Source of the DNA: Pseudomonadota bacterium
GTDB lineage: Bacteria; Desulfobacterota; Desulfobulbia; Desulfobulbales; SURF-16
DNA: 64,000 bases
Reading direction: 5' to 3'
NCBI GenBank assembly: GCA_018822545.1
Contig: JAHJKA010000048.1
Coordinates: forward strand, 1-64,000
The notes beneath the pieces were generated by a model, which did not search any database, was not told the DNA's origin, and worked only from the letters and a program-made list of their open reading frames with translations. The translations under genes were made by a program, and so were the position numbers. Below, one piece after another: positions 17,894-28,001 of this stretch (positions within the stretch are counted from its first letter, which is position 1; each line of letters starts with the position of its first letter).

Positions 17894-18919
17894 ATGTCTA
17901 AAAAGTTTTTCTTTATCTCATTTCTTCTCTTTTGCCTGACTACGCCGCTCCAGGCTGAAGTTCTCACCATCAGTCAAGAACCTGCTGAGTTTAAAGCCCT
18001 GCGAGCCGCCTATGAGAAGCAACTCGAGAATGCTTCGACACCTGAAAAGCTCCAGCAACTCCAACAGGAACTTGAGGCTGCCAAGGAGAAAAGTCTGCAA
18101 TCCCCGGCCTTAACACAAAAAATTTCTTCGCTTGAAAGTGCTCGAGATATTGAGGTCAAAAAAATTCAAACTCTTTACAATGACCGCATTGAAGCCTTAA
18201 AAAAAGAGGCCATGGATGCAACAGAGCGTAAATATCAGGTTGTTTTTGATAATTTCAAAAACAACACCGCCAAAAATGTCAAAAACCAATACATTGTTGA
18301 TCTTAAACAGCTTGAAGACAAGCTGATCCGTCAGAACAATCTGGCAGGCGCCCTTGTTGTCCAGAATGAACGCAACAAGAGCATGGGACTCTCTACTACT
18401 GCCGTGACCTCTCCTGTTGCAGCTGCAGTGGCTGCTGCCCCAGTGGTGGCCCCATCAGCCCCTGCAAAACCAGCACCTGTTGAGAAAAAAGCTACCCAAA
18501 CGGCTTCCGCTTCTTCCAGCAAACTCAGTAGCGCTAATCCACAGAGCTATATCAGTAAGACCCAGGGTCTTGCCGGTTCAGGTTCCAATGTTGTTAACAA
18601 CATCTATGCCTTTGATGTTCAGCTCTTTGGCAATGAATCTTGGCTTTCTTTTAACGGCTATGGCCGCACCACCAATAGCTCCTTTGGCGAGGTGTATCTC
18701 ATTACCCCGGCCGGACAACGCCATCAGGTGGCAAGTTGGTCTCCTGATCAACTGAAGGCCACTAACTATTTCGGGGTTAAAAGTGCCAATGATGTCCAGC
18801 CTATTAAGGCAGACATTACTCAGTTCGTTAACGCTACAGGCACGTATAAGGTTGAATTCATTTACCGCGACGGCAATGAGCCTCTGACCATCTATCAGGT
18901 TGAAATAAAAACCTGGTAA
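17894..18919 (+). CDS. Unrecognised secreted protein: coiled coil, Ala/Pro linker, beta domain
   Basis: A 341-residue protein with a clear signal peptide (cleavage after PLQA, about residue 21). Residues 30-160 are a Gln/Glu/Lys-rich coiled coil ending in LKQLEDKLIRQNNLAGALVVQNER. Residues 170-215 form an Ala/Pro/Val/Ser linker, and residues 220-341 look like an all-beta domain with many Asn, Gly and Tyr. I do not recognise the whole architecture. The coil resembles segments with the pattern Leu..Leu..Leu.....GALxVxxE seen in secreted proteins of Planctomycetes and Verrucomicrobia; that is recollection, not a search. It is a single-gene unit between lptE and a palindromic terminator, so it should act alone in the periplasm or outside. 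Confidence 0.7.
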   Translation: MSKKFFFISFLLFCLTTPLQAEVLTISQEPAEFKALRAAYEKQLENASTPEKLQQLQQELEAAKEKSLQSPALTQKISSLESARDIEVKKIQTLYNDRIEALKKEAMDATERKYQVVFDNFKNNTAKNVKNQYIVDLKQLEDKLIRQNNLAGALVVQNERNKSMGLSTTAVTSPVAAAVAAAPVVAPSAPAKPAPVEKKATQTASASSSKLSSANPQSYISKTQGLAGSGSNVVNNIYAFDVQLFGNESWLSFNGYGRTTNSSFGEVYLITPAGQRHQVASWSPDQLKATNYFGVKSANDVQPIKADITQFVNATGTYKVEFIYRDGNEPLTIYQVEIKTW

Positions 18920-18939
18920 ACCTGAGTCCAACTAAAGTT

Positions 18940-18989
18940 CTCACAAAAAAACCCGGCTGGAGAAATCTCCAGCCGGGTTTTTTTGTGAG
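18940..18989. terminator. Bidirectional terminator, perfect 50-bp palindrome
   Basis: A 24-bp perfect stem (18940-18963 with 18966-18989) around a two-base loop. It contains a GC-rich core ACCCGGCTGGAGA, seven A and seven T, and outer CTCAC/GTGAG arms. It lies between the secreted protein gene and convergent tkt. Confidence 0.92.
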
Positions 18990-19056
18990 TCTTATTTAGA
19001 ATTATTCTACTTCAGTCGTTGCCTGGTTGTCCCCTGGAAATAACCAACCACAAATC

Positions 19057-20994
19057 TTACAGCATCTCCTTAAAGGTCTTCACAATGCCAGCGCCATCAA
19101 GATTTTGGGCAGCATAAAGATCAGCAGGTTTACCCGAAGCACCGTAGCGTGTCACACCAAGACGTTTAAAGGTAGCGGTGAGCCCATTATCAGCGATGAT
19201 CGTGGCAACAATGGCGCCTAACCCGGTATCAACATGATGATCTTCCACAGTAAGAACAGGCCCCGTTTTAACCGCCTCAACAATGGCAGCCTTATCAACG
19301 GGAACCACTGAAGCCATCACCAGAACCCCAACCTCAACACCCTCATCTTTTAACTTCTGCCACGCCTCCATCACGTTAGGGGTCACAGCGCCATAGGTGA
19401 TGATGGTGCCGGCCTTGCCACGGCGAACCCAGTCACCCTGGCCCGGGGTAAACTGATAGTTGCCACCAAAGAAAGGGGTGCCGTCATCAGCAAGGATCAT
19501 AGCCATCTTGGAACGACCCATACCGACAAAAACGTTGCCAGGATTTACAGCAGCAGTACGGATAACCCGGTCTGTCTGGTTGGGGTCAGCAGGGAGATAA
19601 ACGTTAAAACGGAAATAATTACGCATCAGGCCGATATAATCGATGCCCTGATGGGTGGGGCCGTCTTCGCCGACATCAAGACCGCAATGGGTGGCCACAA
19701 CCTTGAAATTGGTCTCGTTAATATCTGAGATGCGGTTCTGGTTATAGACCTCGGAGACGGCAAACACCCCAAAGGTTGAGAAAAAACAGGCCACCTCTTC
19801 ACGACTGATGGCAGCGCCCATGGATGCAGCATGGTGCTCCTGGATACCGGCCTCAAAATAGGCGCCGGGGCTGTGCTTGTGAAAATCACCCATTTTCACC
19901 GAGCCTTCCAGATCGCAGGATATACCGGCAATCTTCATCACCCCGCCGACATTATTGGCAACGGCCAAACTGTGCAGGGCATTCCCGTAAGCAGAACGAC
20001 AGTCGGTCTTGCCATCGTAGTTGATCGGTTCACCAGCACTGATCGCCGGGTAGCGGACGATATTTTTCAATTTGGTGTTAGTAGCAACCGGGGCCTTGCG
20101 CAGCTCCGCCCATTTATCAAAATCATTTTCCAGGCCAAGCTCTTTAAAGGCGGCGGCAAGTTGATCTTGATTAAGGGGAGAACCATGGTATTTGCATAAA
20201 TTCTCCATAAAAGAGACACCCTTGGCCATCATGGTCTGGGCCTCAATCATGGTGGGCTTGTCGGTCTTTGCAACCTTACCGAGATAGGCCTTGCGAAAGG
20301 TCTGAAAAAACTTATTGGTATCATGACCATCATCAAGCTTCAAAACGTTCCAGCCAGACACCTCAAAAAGACCAGCGACATCAATATCCATGACATCCTC
20401 GGTGCTCCCGCAGATCTGGATATGATTGCGGTCAACAATGACGATGAGGTTATTCAAGTTGTACTTATTGGCATAACGCATGGCCTCGGCGATCTGACCC
20501 TTCTGCTGTTCACCGTCACCCATATAGCAGATGACCTTCTGATCGGAGCCCTTCATTTTGAAGGCCTGGGCCATACCCACGGCAGTGGAGAGCCCCTGGC
20601 CGAGATTACCGGTATCCCACTCTACGCCAGGCACGATACGCTCGACATGACCAGGAAAACCGGAACCGGCGCGCCGAAAACCAGTGAGAAAATCTGCTTC
20701 ACTGAAATAGCCGTTTTCAGCAAGCACGGAGTAAACACCGGGGGAGACATGGCCAATGCTCATCACCACCCGATCACGGCCCTGCCACTGACTGTCGGCG
20801 GGATTATGCTTGATGCAGCCGTAGGTCACAAGCAACATATCCAGGGTGGACAAGGAACCACCGGGATGACCGGAGGAGGCGAGAGAGGTGGACAGTAAAA
20901 TACGCCGGGCACACACCTTGCGCATCTCAGCAAGTTGTGCAATCTCATCGCTGGTGAGCTCTTTGTTTTGAAGATTCAGCTCCAATGCCATCAT
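19057..20994 (-). CDS. tkt: Transketolase
   Basis: Transketolase moves two-carbon units between sugar phosphates in the pentose phosphate pathway, using thiamine diphosphate. The 645-residue single-chain enzyme shows SSGHPGGSLSTLDML, the ThDP motif region GDGEQQKGQIAEAMRYA...LIVIVDRNHIQ and, in the second half, GIQEHHAASMGAAIS and CGLDVGEDGPTHQGIDYI. Two ATG codons begin the frame. It is a single-gene unit; the 186 bases to divergent dusB show no clear promoter. Confidence 0.95.
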   Translation of the reverse strand: MMALELNLQNKELTSDEIAQLAEMRKVCARRILLSTSLASSGHPGGSLSTLDMLLVTYGCIKHNPADSQWQGRDRVVMSIGHVSPGVYSVLAENGYFSEADFLTGFRRAGSGFPGHVERIVPGVEWDTGNLGQGLSTAVGMAQAFKMKGSDQKVICYMGDGEQQKGQIAEAMRYANKYNLNNLIVIVDRNHIQICGSTEDVMDIDVAGLFEVSGWNVLKLDDGHDTNKFFQTFRKAYLGKVAKTDKPTMIEAQTMMAKGVSFMENLCKYHGSPLNQDQLAAAFKELGLENDFDKWAELRKAPVATNTKLKNIVRYPAISAGEPINYDGKTDCRSAYGNALHSLAVANNVGGVMKIAGISCDLEGSVKMGDFHKHSPGAYFEAGIQEHHAASMGAAISREEVACFFSTFGVFAVSEVYNQNRISDINETNFKVVATHCGLDVGEDGPTHQGIDYIGLMRNYFRFNVYLPADPNQTDRVIRTAAVNPGNVFVGMGRSKMAMILADDGTPFFGGNYQFTPGQGDWVRRGKAGTIITYGAVTPNVMEAWQKLKDEGVEVGVLVMASVVPVDKAAIVEAVKTGPVLTVEDHHVDTGLGAIVATIIADNGLTATFKRLGVTRYGASGKPADLYAAQNLDGAGIVKTFKEML

Positions 20995-21180
20995 TTTTTG
21001 TCCATTTTTTTATGGTCTACGGCGACAAATCCGACAAGCTACAAGGAATTATCGCCTTTATATGTTCCAAAAATACGTTTTGTAGTTTAAAAACCAGTTC
21101 CACAGTGTTTGGCAGCCACAAAGCCACCAGAAATGGCGGCCATCTTACCCTTAATTGCCGGAAGTCGCGAGTGAAAAGAT

Positions 21181-22137
21181 ATGCAACCAGCACCCTTTAC
21201 CATAGGCCCGGTAAGAGTTGAAAACCCCTTTATACTGGCGCCCTTGGCCGGTTACACAGACCTGCCCTTTCGCCTGCTCTGCCGGGAATACGGGGCAGGT
21301 CTGGTCTATTCGGAGATGATTTCCTGCCATGGGTTGGTGTACGATCAAAACAAGACCAAAGAGATGATTGCCACCGTGGCCGAAGAGCAACCTTTGGCCC
21401 TGCAGCTCTTTGGCAGTGAACCAGAGATCATGGGCCAGGCAGCAGCCATCATTGACAAGGAACCGCTGGCCATGATCGATATCAATATGGGCTGCCCGGT
21501 ACGCAAGGTGATCAAAAAAGGGGCGGGCAGCGCCCTGATGCAGACCCCCCACCTTGCTGAAGAGATCATCCGCCAGGTGGTGGCCAACACCTCAAAACCG
21601 GTAACTATCAAAATTCGTACCGGCTGGAACCACAACTCCATCAATGCCCCTGAATTTGCCAAGATGGCTGAAGAAGCCGGGGCTGCTGCCGTGGCCATCC
21701 ATGCCCGAACCTGGAGCGACGGTTTCTCCGGCAAGGTGGATTATTCGGTAATTACCAAGGTCAAGGAGTCGCTCACCATCCCGGTGATCGGTAACGGCGA
21801 CATCCACAGTTACAATGACGGCATCAAGCTCATGGCCGAAACCGGTTGTGATGGCGTGATGATCGGCCGCACTGCCCTTGGGGCGCCGTGGATTTTTTCA
21901 CCATCCATCAACATCGAACCATCACGCTCTTTACGCCTCAAGGCACTCAGCCGCCACCTGGAACTCATTGACCAATTCCTGCCCGCCGACCGACTTTTGG
22001 GCAAAATCAAGAACCACGCCGGTAAATACCTCAAGGGTGTCCAAAACGGCAGTTCAATCCGGGTTAAGATATTTGAAGCAAAAAATTTCAACCAACTACA
22101 AGTACTTGTGCATTCGTTACTCGATCAACACAAATAA
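21181..22137 (+). CDS. dusB: tRNA-dihydrouridine synthase (Dus family)
   Basis: An FMN-dependent reductase that converts uridine to dihydrouridine in tRNA. The 318-residue TIM-barrel protein has the N-terminal LAPLAGYTDLPFRLLCREYGA, the active-site motif DINMGCPVRKVIKKGAGSALM (family Cys of GCP), KIRTGW, HARTW, GNGDIHSYND and GVMIGRTALGAPWIF. Assignment to DusB rather than another subfamily is by overall resemblance. The start ATG has a weak ribosome site. It precedes the pilus locus but is probably not part of it. Confidence 0.9.
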   Translation: MQPAPFTIGPVRVENPFILAPLAGYTDLPFRLLCREYGAGLVYSEMISCHGLVYDQNKTKEMIATVAEEQPLALQLFGSEPEIMGQAAAIIDKEPLAMIDINMGCPVRKVIKKGAGSALMQTPHLAEEIIRQVVANTSKPVTIKIRTGWNHNSINAPEFAKMAEEAGAAAVAIHARTWSDGFSGKVDYSVITKVKESLTIPVIGNGDIHSYNDGIKLMAETGCDGVMIGRTALGAPWIFSPSINIEPSRSLRLKALSRHLELIDQFLPADRLLGKIKNHAGKYLKGVQNGSSIRVKIFEAKNFNQLQVLVHSLLDQHK

Positions 22138-22567
22138 ACTTTCCCACCTCTAACGTACAGCCTATATCCAAATGGTTATCAAACACCAACAACCCTCTTT
22201 CAGTATCTTGCCTAAAGACGGCATACTTGTTGCTTATTTTTTGATACAATAACAACATATTAGGTTGCCACTTGCACTAAATGGTTGCATTGACGAGTCC
22301 ATACCTAGCGGGACACCCTTGACAAACACAGCATTACCAGCTGTAATCATTAAATAATAATCCTGCTGTAGAGATTCCTAATTGGTAAAACGCTCAGGGC
22401 CGGAAGGCAAACCGACATGCACATGAATCCAGAAAAAATGGACACCTATTCACAAAAAAAGGAAAAAAGGGACATTCTTTGCCACTTCCTTGCCACCATC
22501 CTGTTTTTTCTCATGAAACCGGAACCTGTCCCTCATTTAATGCTTCTTAATCAGGCACGGTGAAGTC
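22138..22567. other. Intergenic region before the pilus locus
   Basis: No gene is seen in 430 bases. The promoter of the pilus locus should lie here, but I find no convincing sigma-70 or sigma-54 element. Phrases GGACACC (22440) and GGGACA/TGTCCC (22471, 22529) recall decayed ends of small transposable repeats but are too short to call. A GGCAAACC string near 22406 is discussed among the rejected items. Confidence 0.35.
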
Positions 22568-25500
22568 ATGACACAAGCGATACGAACAAGGAAACCGTCG
22601 TCTGTTCCCATTTTTGTACTATTTCTGCTGCTAGCTTTACTGACAGGTACTGCTCAGGCAGTGACAACTACCTTTACATCATCAGGAACCTGGACTGCGC
22701 CGGCTGGCGTGACCTCAGTTACTGTTGAAGCATGGGGCGGGGGCGGGGGTGGCGGCGGCAACCCGACCAACCAGGACGGCGCTGGTGGTGGTGGAGGTGG
22801 GGCATACTCACGAACTACCACTATCGCAGTCATTCCAGGAAACACTTATACGGTTACCGTGGGTGCCGGTGGCACAGGAGGAGCAGGCACAGGAGGGGCA
22901 GGAGGGGATTCATGGTTTTCGACTATCGCAACCATTTTGGCGAAGGGTGGTACGGGTGGGTTAGCCCCCGTGGCAGGTGCCGGTGGCGTATCCGGCCTTG
23001 GCGGTTCGGCCTCTTCTGGCATAGGCACAACAAAATATTCCGGTGGTAACGGTGGCACGGGACGCAATAGCAATCAGGGGCGAGGCGGCCCCGGTGGCTC
23101 TTCAGCGGGCACAGCGGCAAACGGTACCAATGGCCCTGCAACCTGGACGACGGCAACGGCAGCCGCCCCCCCTACTGGTGGCGGTATTGGCGGCAATGGT
23201 GGTAACGCCAACTCGGAGAATGGCTTTGCGCCAGTCTCCGGCTACGGTGGTGGTGGTGGCGGTGGAGCCGAACGAGCAGTCATAGGGGGCGATGGAGCTG
23301 GTGGTCTGGTGACTATTACCTATCCGCTCTCCCTACCACCCGTCATCGACTTCAGACTTGACGAGTGCCAATGGTCTGGCGCTACCGACGAAGCTATAGA
23401 TAGCAGTGGCAACGGTTATGACGGCACTCCTCAAGGTAATAGCACCATCGACCCAAGCAACTCCCAAATCTGCCGATCCGGCCAGTTTCTCGGCAATGGC
23501 GACTACCTGCAAACTGCCCAAAACCTCACCCCTCTCCAAGGTACAGCATCGCTTTCATTTTGGATCAACACTACTCAGGTTGGCAATAATACAGGGTGGT
23601 TGGCACCAGGAGTCAGCGGTATCGAAGAAGCTGGGGGTGGAGACGATATTTTTTGGGGGTGGATCGATGCTGGCGGCAACATCGGCATTTCCGTAGGCAA
23701 TGATTATTCGACGAAATCGACAATACCCATCAATGACGGCCTATGGCATCATGTCGTATTAACCCGTGATGCCAGCAACGAAAATTACCAAATATTCATT
23801 GATCGTCAACTTAATACCTCTGGGACCTCAACGGAAAACGTGGGCATCGTGGGCAACAGTTTTTCCAGTATTGGTCGCATCGAAGACACCGGGGGTACAC
23901 CGGCTAATTTCATTGGCCACCTTGACGAGGTCAAAGTCTTTAACAGTACCTTGACCCTTCCTCAGGTCCAGGACATCTATGACTCGGAGATTGCTGGGAA
24001 TAACTACGATGGCTCTGCCAGAAGCTGCCTTGCCTGTCCCATTGCCGATTTCCACCTCGACGAATGTGCCTATACCGGGGCAGCAGGCGAGGTGATCGAC
24101 TCCGTCGCAGGAAACTATGACAGCCAAGCATACAATAGCCTTGACACGGACAGCCCAGGACAGATTGAGCGTTTTGCCAATATTACCAGCAATACCCATC
24201 ATTTCCGTACATCTATCCCCATCCCAACAAATTGGACCATCACAGCTTGGTTCAGAACGCCCTTCCTGGCAGCCGGAACCACCCCGCAGCGCTACTATGT
24301 CTTTGCTGCTGTGGCAGGCGGCGGCGATATCTTTTACATGGACGAGAATAACAATTTTCGATGGGGCGTCTACTCGTCAGGTGGCACCACAGACGGCACA
24401 TTCCAATTCGGCACCCTGGCTGCGGGCTGGCATCATATGGCCGTGGTTGGCCAGGGAGGGCAAACCGCCCTTTATATTGACAATGTCCTTACGGACACAA
24501 TCAATCGGCAGACCACCGGCACACTGACCTATATTGGCACCTCCTTTGATGATGTCAACCTAACTGTTGCTCAGGGTTTTGGCGCTCCTTTAGATGAGCT
24601 CCTGGTCTTCAATGCAGCCATTCCCGCCTCTGCTATTGGCACCATTTATACTAACCAGCTAGCAGGCAACAACTTCAACGGAACCAGTCGACCACCGGCC
24701 AGCTGTGGCTCCTGCGCGTTAGATCACTTTACCTTTGTTACAGACACTGCAGCCCTTGCCTGCCCGGAAACGAGAGCTGCGGCTACTATCACCGCACGAT
24801 GTTCTGATAATTCGATCAAGGCCGATTACAGTGGTACCGTACAACTAACAAGCACTCCTTCAGGCGGCGCCTACTACGATGTCCAGACCGGAGGCGCCGT
24901 CATTACATCTACCACGTATGCCCCGGCCGATAGCGGTTCCAAAACGTTATATCTTTATTTCGGCGATGAAAATACTGTGAGTGTTACAGCCACCGACAAT
25001 GCCCCACTTCCTGCAGTGAGCTCAACCTCTGGCACCATCGACTTCAGAGCCTATGGCTTCCTCTCAGATCTTAGCAACCAGACATCCTGTGCGACAACTA
25101 CCGTTACTCTTACTGCCTTTGGCCAACGCCCTGGAGACACAGGTTGTAACATCATTGAAGGTTTCGCTGGCAATAAAAATATCAAAGCCTGGTTTGACCA
25201 TAACGACCCAGCCTCAGGAACCGTGGACGCTGTTATTGATCATGACGGAGGAGGCTTTACCGATCCACTCTCTCTCCCTACCAGTGAGCCGGCAGGCAAC
25301 AATATCATGATAAACTTCGTCAATGGTCAGGGGAATTTTGACCTCTCCTACGATGACGCTGGCCTTTTAGACCTGAACCTCCTACATGATGATGCGCCAT
25401 ATGATGCACCTCCGGTCGACATTGACTCTTTTTTCTCCCCCATGCTTTACAGCGACTCATATCTGGTGAAACCTGATCATTTCCTGCTCCGTGCCACGAA

Positions 25501-26863
25501 AACCGATGGCACCACAGATATAAACACCGCCACGGACTCGGGCACCCCTATCCATACGGCGGGTACCGATTTTCAGCTTACTATTCAAGCTGTCTGCGCA
25601 GACAGCTCGACAATTACCGAAAATTATATCCCTACTAGTGCAGAAGTCTGGCTGGAGAGGACTGGCCCAGCCACCGCCACTGGCTCCGAGGGCACTTTGA
25701 CCCTTCTCAACCTTGCTGGTCCACCAAGCCTGGATACTGTTTTACCAGGGACAGCGCCATGGTTGCCAACTTGGGTCGACATTTCGACACTTTTTGACGA
25801 TGGAAAGATTCACGACCCCGATGACTTGGGGCCGCCGGTTGTTAATTATGATTTTGCCACTACTACCTTTAATGAAGTAGGACTCTTTCGCCTTCACATC
25901 CAAGACTCTGACTATCAGGGTACTACTCTACCTGAGCAAACTTTAGATATAGGACGTTTTACCCCTGACCATTTTGACGTCTCCATTTCCCCTGCTCCTC
26001 CAATATTGAGCAATACCTGCGCCACATTCACCTACTTAGGCTCTAAATTCGATTGGGCATCTATACCGAGCATCACCGTTACAGCTATGAATGGTGCTGC
26101 CCCACCAGTCCAAACCCAAAATTACGAGGATACTTTCTGGAAACTCGACACTACCTTGTCATACACCTATGTAGATGGAAACGCCCCTGCCGCAGCTGCC
26201 CCGCTCACGCCCGCCACAAGCTCTCAGACCATAACGGGCACAGTAAATTGTAACGGAACCAGAAGTATCCCCTTGAATGAAGATGATGGTGATGACACCA
26301 ATAGCATATATGATGGTTTCAACTATACGAGACCCGTGGTGAGCTCACCAGTAAGTCCATTCTCCCCAGACGTGACTCTAAACATTTCATCAGGAGAATT
26401 AACAGATTCTGACGGAATATGTTTTGACAGCGGCACAGGTTGCCAAGCCTTTCCGGTAACCGCAATAACAGGCACCAATCTCCGCCATGGCAAAATTCAA
26501 ATCTTCAATAATTTCGGGCCAGAAACCCAAGACATTACCAATTCACCCTTCGAAGCCCAGTATTATGACGGAACAAACTGGATTCTTAATACCGATGACA
26601 ACTGCTCTACTGGCATGAGTTTCTGCGACTCCCTGGGGGCAGGAAGAGTGACCAATATTTCCGACCCGCTCAGTGGCGGGCTAGCCACCCTTACGTTGAC
26701 CACATCAGGCACATTCGGCGAAAAACTTGATGTCTGCACCATAACCCCAGCATGGCTGACGGAGACCAACTGCGCTGCACCAGACATGACGTGTGGAGAA
26801 TTCACCTTTGGCATCTACCGGGGCAATGACCGGATCATCAACTGGCGGGAGATCGTGCGATGA
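22568..26863 (+). CDS. MshQ-like surface protein: Gly-rich region, two LamG-like domains, DUF6701
   Basis: A 1431-residue exported protein, probably the minor tip or adhesive component of the MSHA-like pilus. A signal peptide (about 1-31, ending TAQA) leads to a region extremely rich in Gly (about 50-250). Two LamG/concanavalin-like repeats follow, starting near 257 (DFRLDECQWSG) and 489 (DFHLDECAYTG). From about 712 the sequence is Cys-containing beta-rich and ends in the MshQ/DUF6701 pattern: RFTPDHFDVSI, CATFTYLGSKF and the C-terminal FGIYRGNDRIINWREIV. Vibrio MshQ lies at the end of its locus; here the gene comes first. It overlaps the next pseudopilin gene by four bases. The Gly-rich N-terminus is an unusual addition. 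Confidence 0.85.
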   Translation: MTQAIRTRKPSSVPIFVLFLLLALLTGTAQAVTTTFTSSGTWTAPAGVTSVTVEAWGGGGGGGGNPTNQDGAGGGGGGAYSRTTTIAVIPGNTYTVTVGAGGTGGAGTGGAGGDSWFSTIATILAKGGTGGLAPVAGAGGVSGLGGSASSGIGTTKYSGGNGGTGRNSNQGRGGPGGSSAGTAANGTNGPATWTTATAAAPPTGGGIGGNGGNANSENGFAPVSGYGGGGGGGAERAVIGGDGAGGLVTITYPLSLPPVIDFRLDECQWSGATDEAIDSSGNGYDGTPQGNSTIDPSNSQICRSGQFLGNGDYLQTAQNLTPLQGTASLSFWINTTQVGNNTGWLAPGVSGIEEAGGGDDIFWGWIDAGGNIGISVGNDYSTKSTIPINDGLWHHVVLTRDASNENYQIFIDRQLNTSGTSTENVGIVGNSFSSIGRIEDTGGTPANFIGHLDEVKVFNSTLTLPQVQDIYDSEIAGNNYDGSARSCLACPIADFHLDECAYTGAAGEVIDSVAGNYDSQAYNSLDTDSPGQIERFANITSNTHHFRTSIPIPTNWTITAWFRTPFLAAGTTPQRYYVFAAVAGGGDIFYMDENNNFRWGVYSSGGTTDGTFQFGTLAAGWHHMAVVGQGGQTALYIDNVLTDTINRQTTGTLTYIGTSFDDVNLTVAQGFGAPLDELLVFNAAIPASAIGTIYTNQLAGNNFNGTSRPPASCGSCALDHFTFVTDTAALACPETRAAATITARCSDNSIKADYSGTVQLTSTPSGGAYYDVQTGGAVITSTTYAPADSGSKTLYLYFGDENTVSVTATDNAPLPAVSSTSGTIDFRAYGFLSDLSNQTSCATTTVTLTAFGQRPGDTGCNIIEGFAGNKNIKAWFDHNDPASGTVDAVIDHDGGGFTDPLSLPTSEPAGNNIMINFVNGQGNFDLSYDDAGLLDLNLLHDDAPYDAPPVDIDSFFSPMLYSDSYLVKPDHFLLRATKTDGTTDINTATDSGTPIHTAGTDFQLTIQAVCADSSTITENYIPTSAEVWLERTGPATATGSEGTLTLLNLAGPPSLDTVLPGTAPWLPTWVDISTLFDDGKIHDPDDLGPPVVNYDFATTTFNEVGLFRLHIQDSDYQGTTLPEQTLDIGRFTPDHFDVSISPAPPILSNTCATFTYLGSKFDWASIPSITVTAMNGAAPPVQTQNYEDTFWKLDTTLSYTYVDGNAPAAAAPLTPATSSQTITGTVNCNGTRSIPLNEDDGDDTNSIYDGFNYTRPVVSSPVSPFSPDVTLNISSGELTDSDGICFDSGTGCQAFPVTAITGTNLRHGKIQIFNNFGPETQDITNSPFEAQYYDGTNWILNTDDNCSTGMSFCDSLGAGRVTNISDPLSGGLATLTLTTSGTFGEKLDVCTITPAWLTETNCAAPDMTCGEFTFGIYRGNDRIINWREIVR

Positions 26864-27348
26864 TAGATGGCAGTATGCGAAATCAAGGTTTCACCCTTAT
26901 TGAACTCATCTCCATTATTCTACTGGTGGGAGTTATCTCTGTGGTGGCCACAGCCAAATGGCCAGGTGGTATGAAGGAAGTGGCGGCGGCAAAGGAGTTT
27001 AAGCGCGCCCTTCGCTATGCCCAACACCAGGCCATGACAAGGCAGTATGTTGTTGCCAATGCCTGGGGGTTACAGCTGCTTGGCGCCACGCAATACAGCA
27101 TTATCAGACAAGACGGCCTGGCCAGCGTACCAGACTTCACGAATCGTTCCCTCCTTAATGACAACACGATTACCATTACCGTCAACCCGCTAGCGGTGAC
27201 CACCTTATGGTTTAACGGTCTCGGGGAACCTATCGATGCAGTCGGCACACCTCTGGCAGCGGAAACCCATTACACCGTAGCAGGCTCTGAAGACCTCACC
27301 GTCTGCCCACAGACCGGCTATGTCGTGGAGGGCAACGCATGCCCATGA
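26860..27348 (+). CDS. Type IV pseudopilin, MshC/GspH-like
   Basis: A 162-residue minor pilin with a short leader ending in Gly and the processing site NQG/FTLIEL, including Glu5 of the mature protein, followed by a hydrophobic helix. The body contains FKRALRYAQHQAMTRQ, typical of GspH/MshC pseudopilins that prime pilus assembly, and a Cys pair near the C-terminus (CPQTGY...NACP). It overlaps the genes on both sides (ATGA with the MshQ-like gene, ten bases with the next), which indicates coupled translation. The prepilin peptidase needed for processing is not in the window. Confidence 0.85.
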   Translation: MIDGSMRNQGFTLIELISIILLVGVISVVATAKWPGGMKEVAAAKEFKRALRYAQHQAMTRQYVVANAWGLQLLGATQYSIIRQDGLASVPDFTNRSLLNDNTITITVNPLAVTTLWFNGLGEPIDAVGTPLAAETHYTVAGSEDLTVCPQTGYVVEGNACP

Positions 27349-28001
27349 CGTCTATCTCAGCGCCTAAAAGAGCAGGCTTTACCCTGATCGAGCTCATTAT
27401 CACCATCATTATCATGAGCTTTGCTGCCATTATCATCATCCCCTATCTTGCTGCGATCACGCATGGGCCTGATCCGGTGCTCAGAGAAAAGGCCATTGCC
27501 CTGGGCCAGGCCATGATGGATGAGATTCTTGCCAAGAAATGGGACGAGAACTCACCAAACGGCGGCAGTCCACCTATCTGCACCTCTGAATCAACCAGCG
27601 TCCTCGTCCGGCCATCCGTTGATCCGGCCTGCGATTTTGGAACGTCAGCTTCTCCTCTGGCAACTGTGCCGGGTAGCCTCGGTCTTGACGGAGAAACGGC
27701 AAACCCGAACGCACGAATGGGCTGGGATGATGTGGACGACTATGCCTATTTGAATTTTGCAGGCGGCAACTTCGAGCAGGACAACTTCTGGGGCCAGGAT
27801 GGCGCCTTGAGCGCCTTTACCATGCCCGGTTTTTCCCGTTGGGTTGAGGTAGATTATATCCAAGCACACCTTACGACAACCATTAACGCCACCAGCCCCG
27901 CCTCCGCTGCTTCCAGCACAGACAGCAAGCGAATTGTGGTTACTGTCCAGTCCCCCCTAGGCGAAACCTATGAATTTGTGGCGATATCATGCAATTTCTA
28001 A
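27339..28001 (+). CDS. Type IV pseudopilin, MshD-like
   Basis: A 220-residue minor pilin with leader MPMTSISAPKRAG, the site AG/FTLIELI and a hydrophobic N-terminal helix. Downstream EKAIALGQAMMDEILAKKWDEN is the pattern seen in MshD/PilV-like proteins. One Cys pair (C...CDFG) and a terminal Cys are present. It overlaps the preceding and following genes by 10 and 13 bases. It is part of a compact minor-pilin cassette probably forming the pilus priming complex. Confidence 0.82.
   Translation: MPMTSISAPKRAGFTLIELIITIIIMSFAAIIIIPYLAAITHGPDPVLREKAIALGQAMMDEILAKKWDENSPNGGSPPICTSESTSVLVRPSVDPACDFGTSASPLATVPGSLGLDGETANPNARMGWDDVDDYAYLNFAGGNFEQDNFWGQDGALSAFTMPGFSRWVEVDYIQAHLTTTINATSPASAASSTDSKRIVVTVQSPLGETYEFVAISCNF

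Noticed and set aside
22380..22440. Cyclic-di-GMP riboswitch suggested by GGCAAACC before the pilus locus
   Set aside because: The second conserved half (GACGCAAAGCC-like) and the closing stems are absent.
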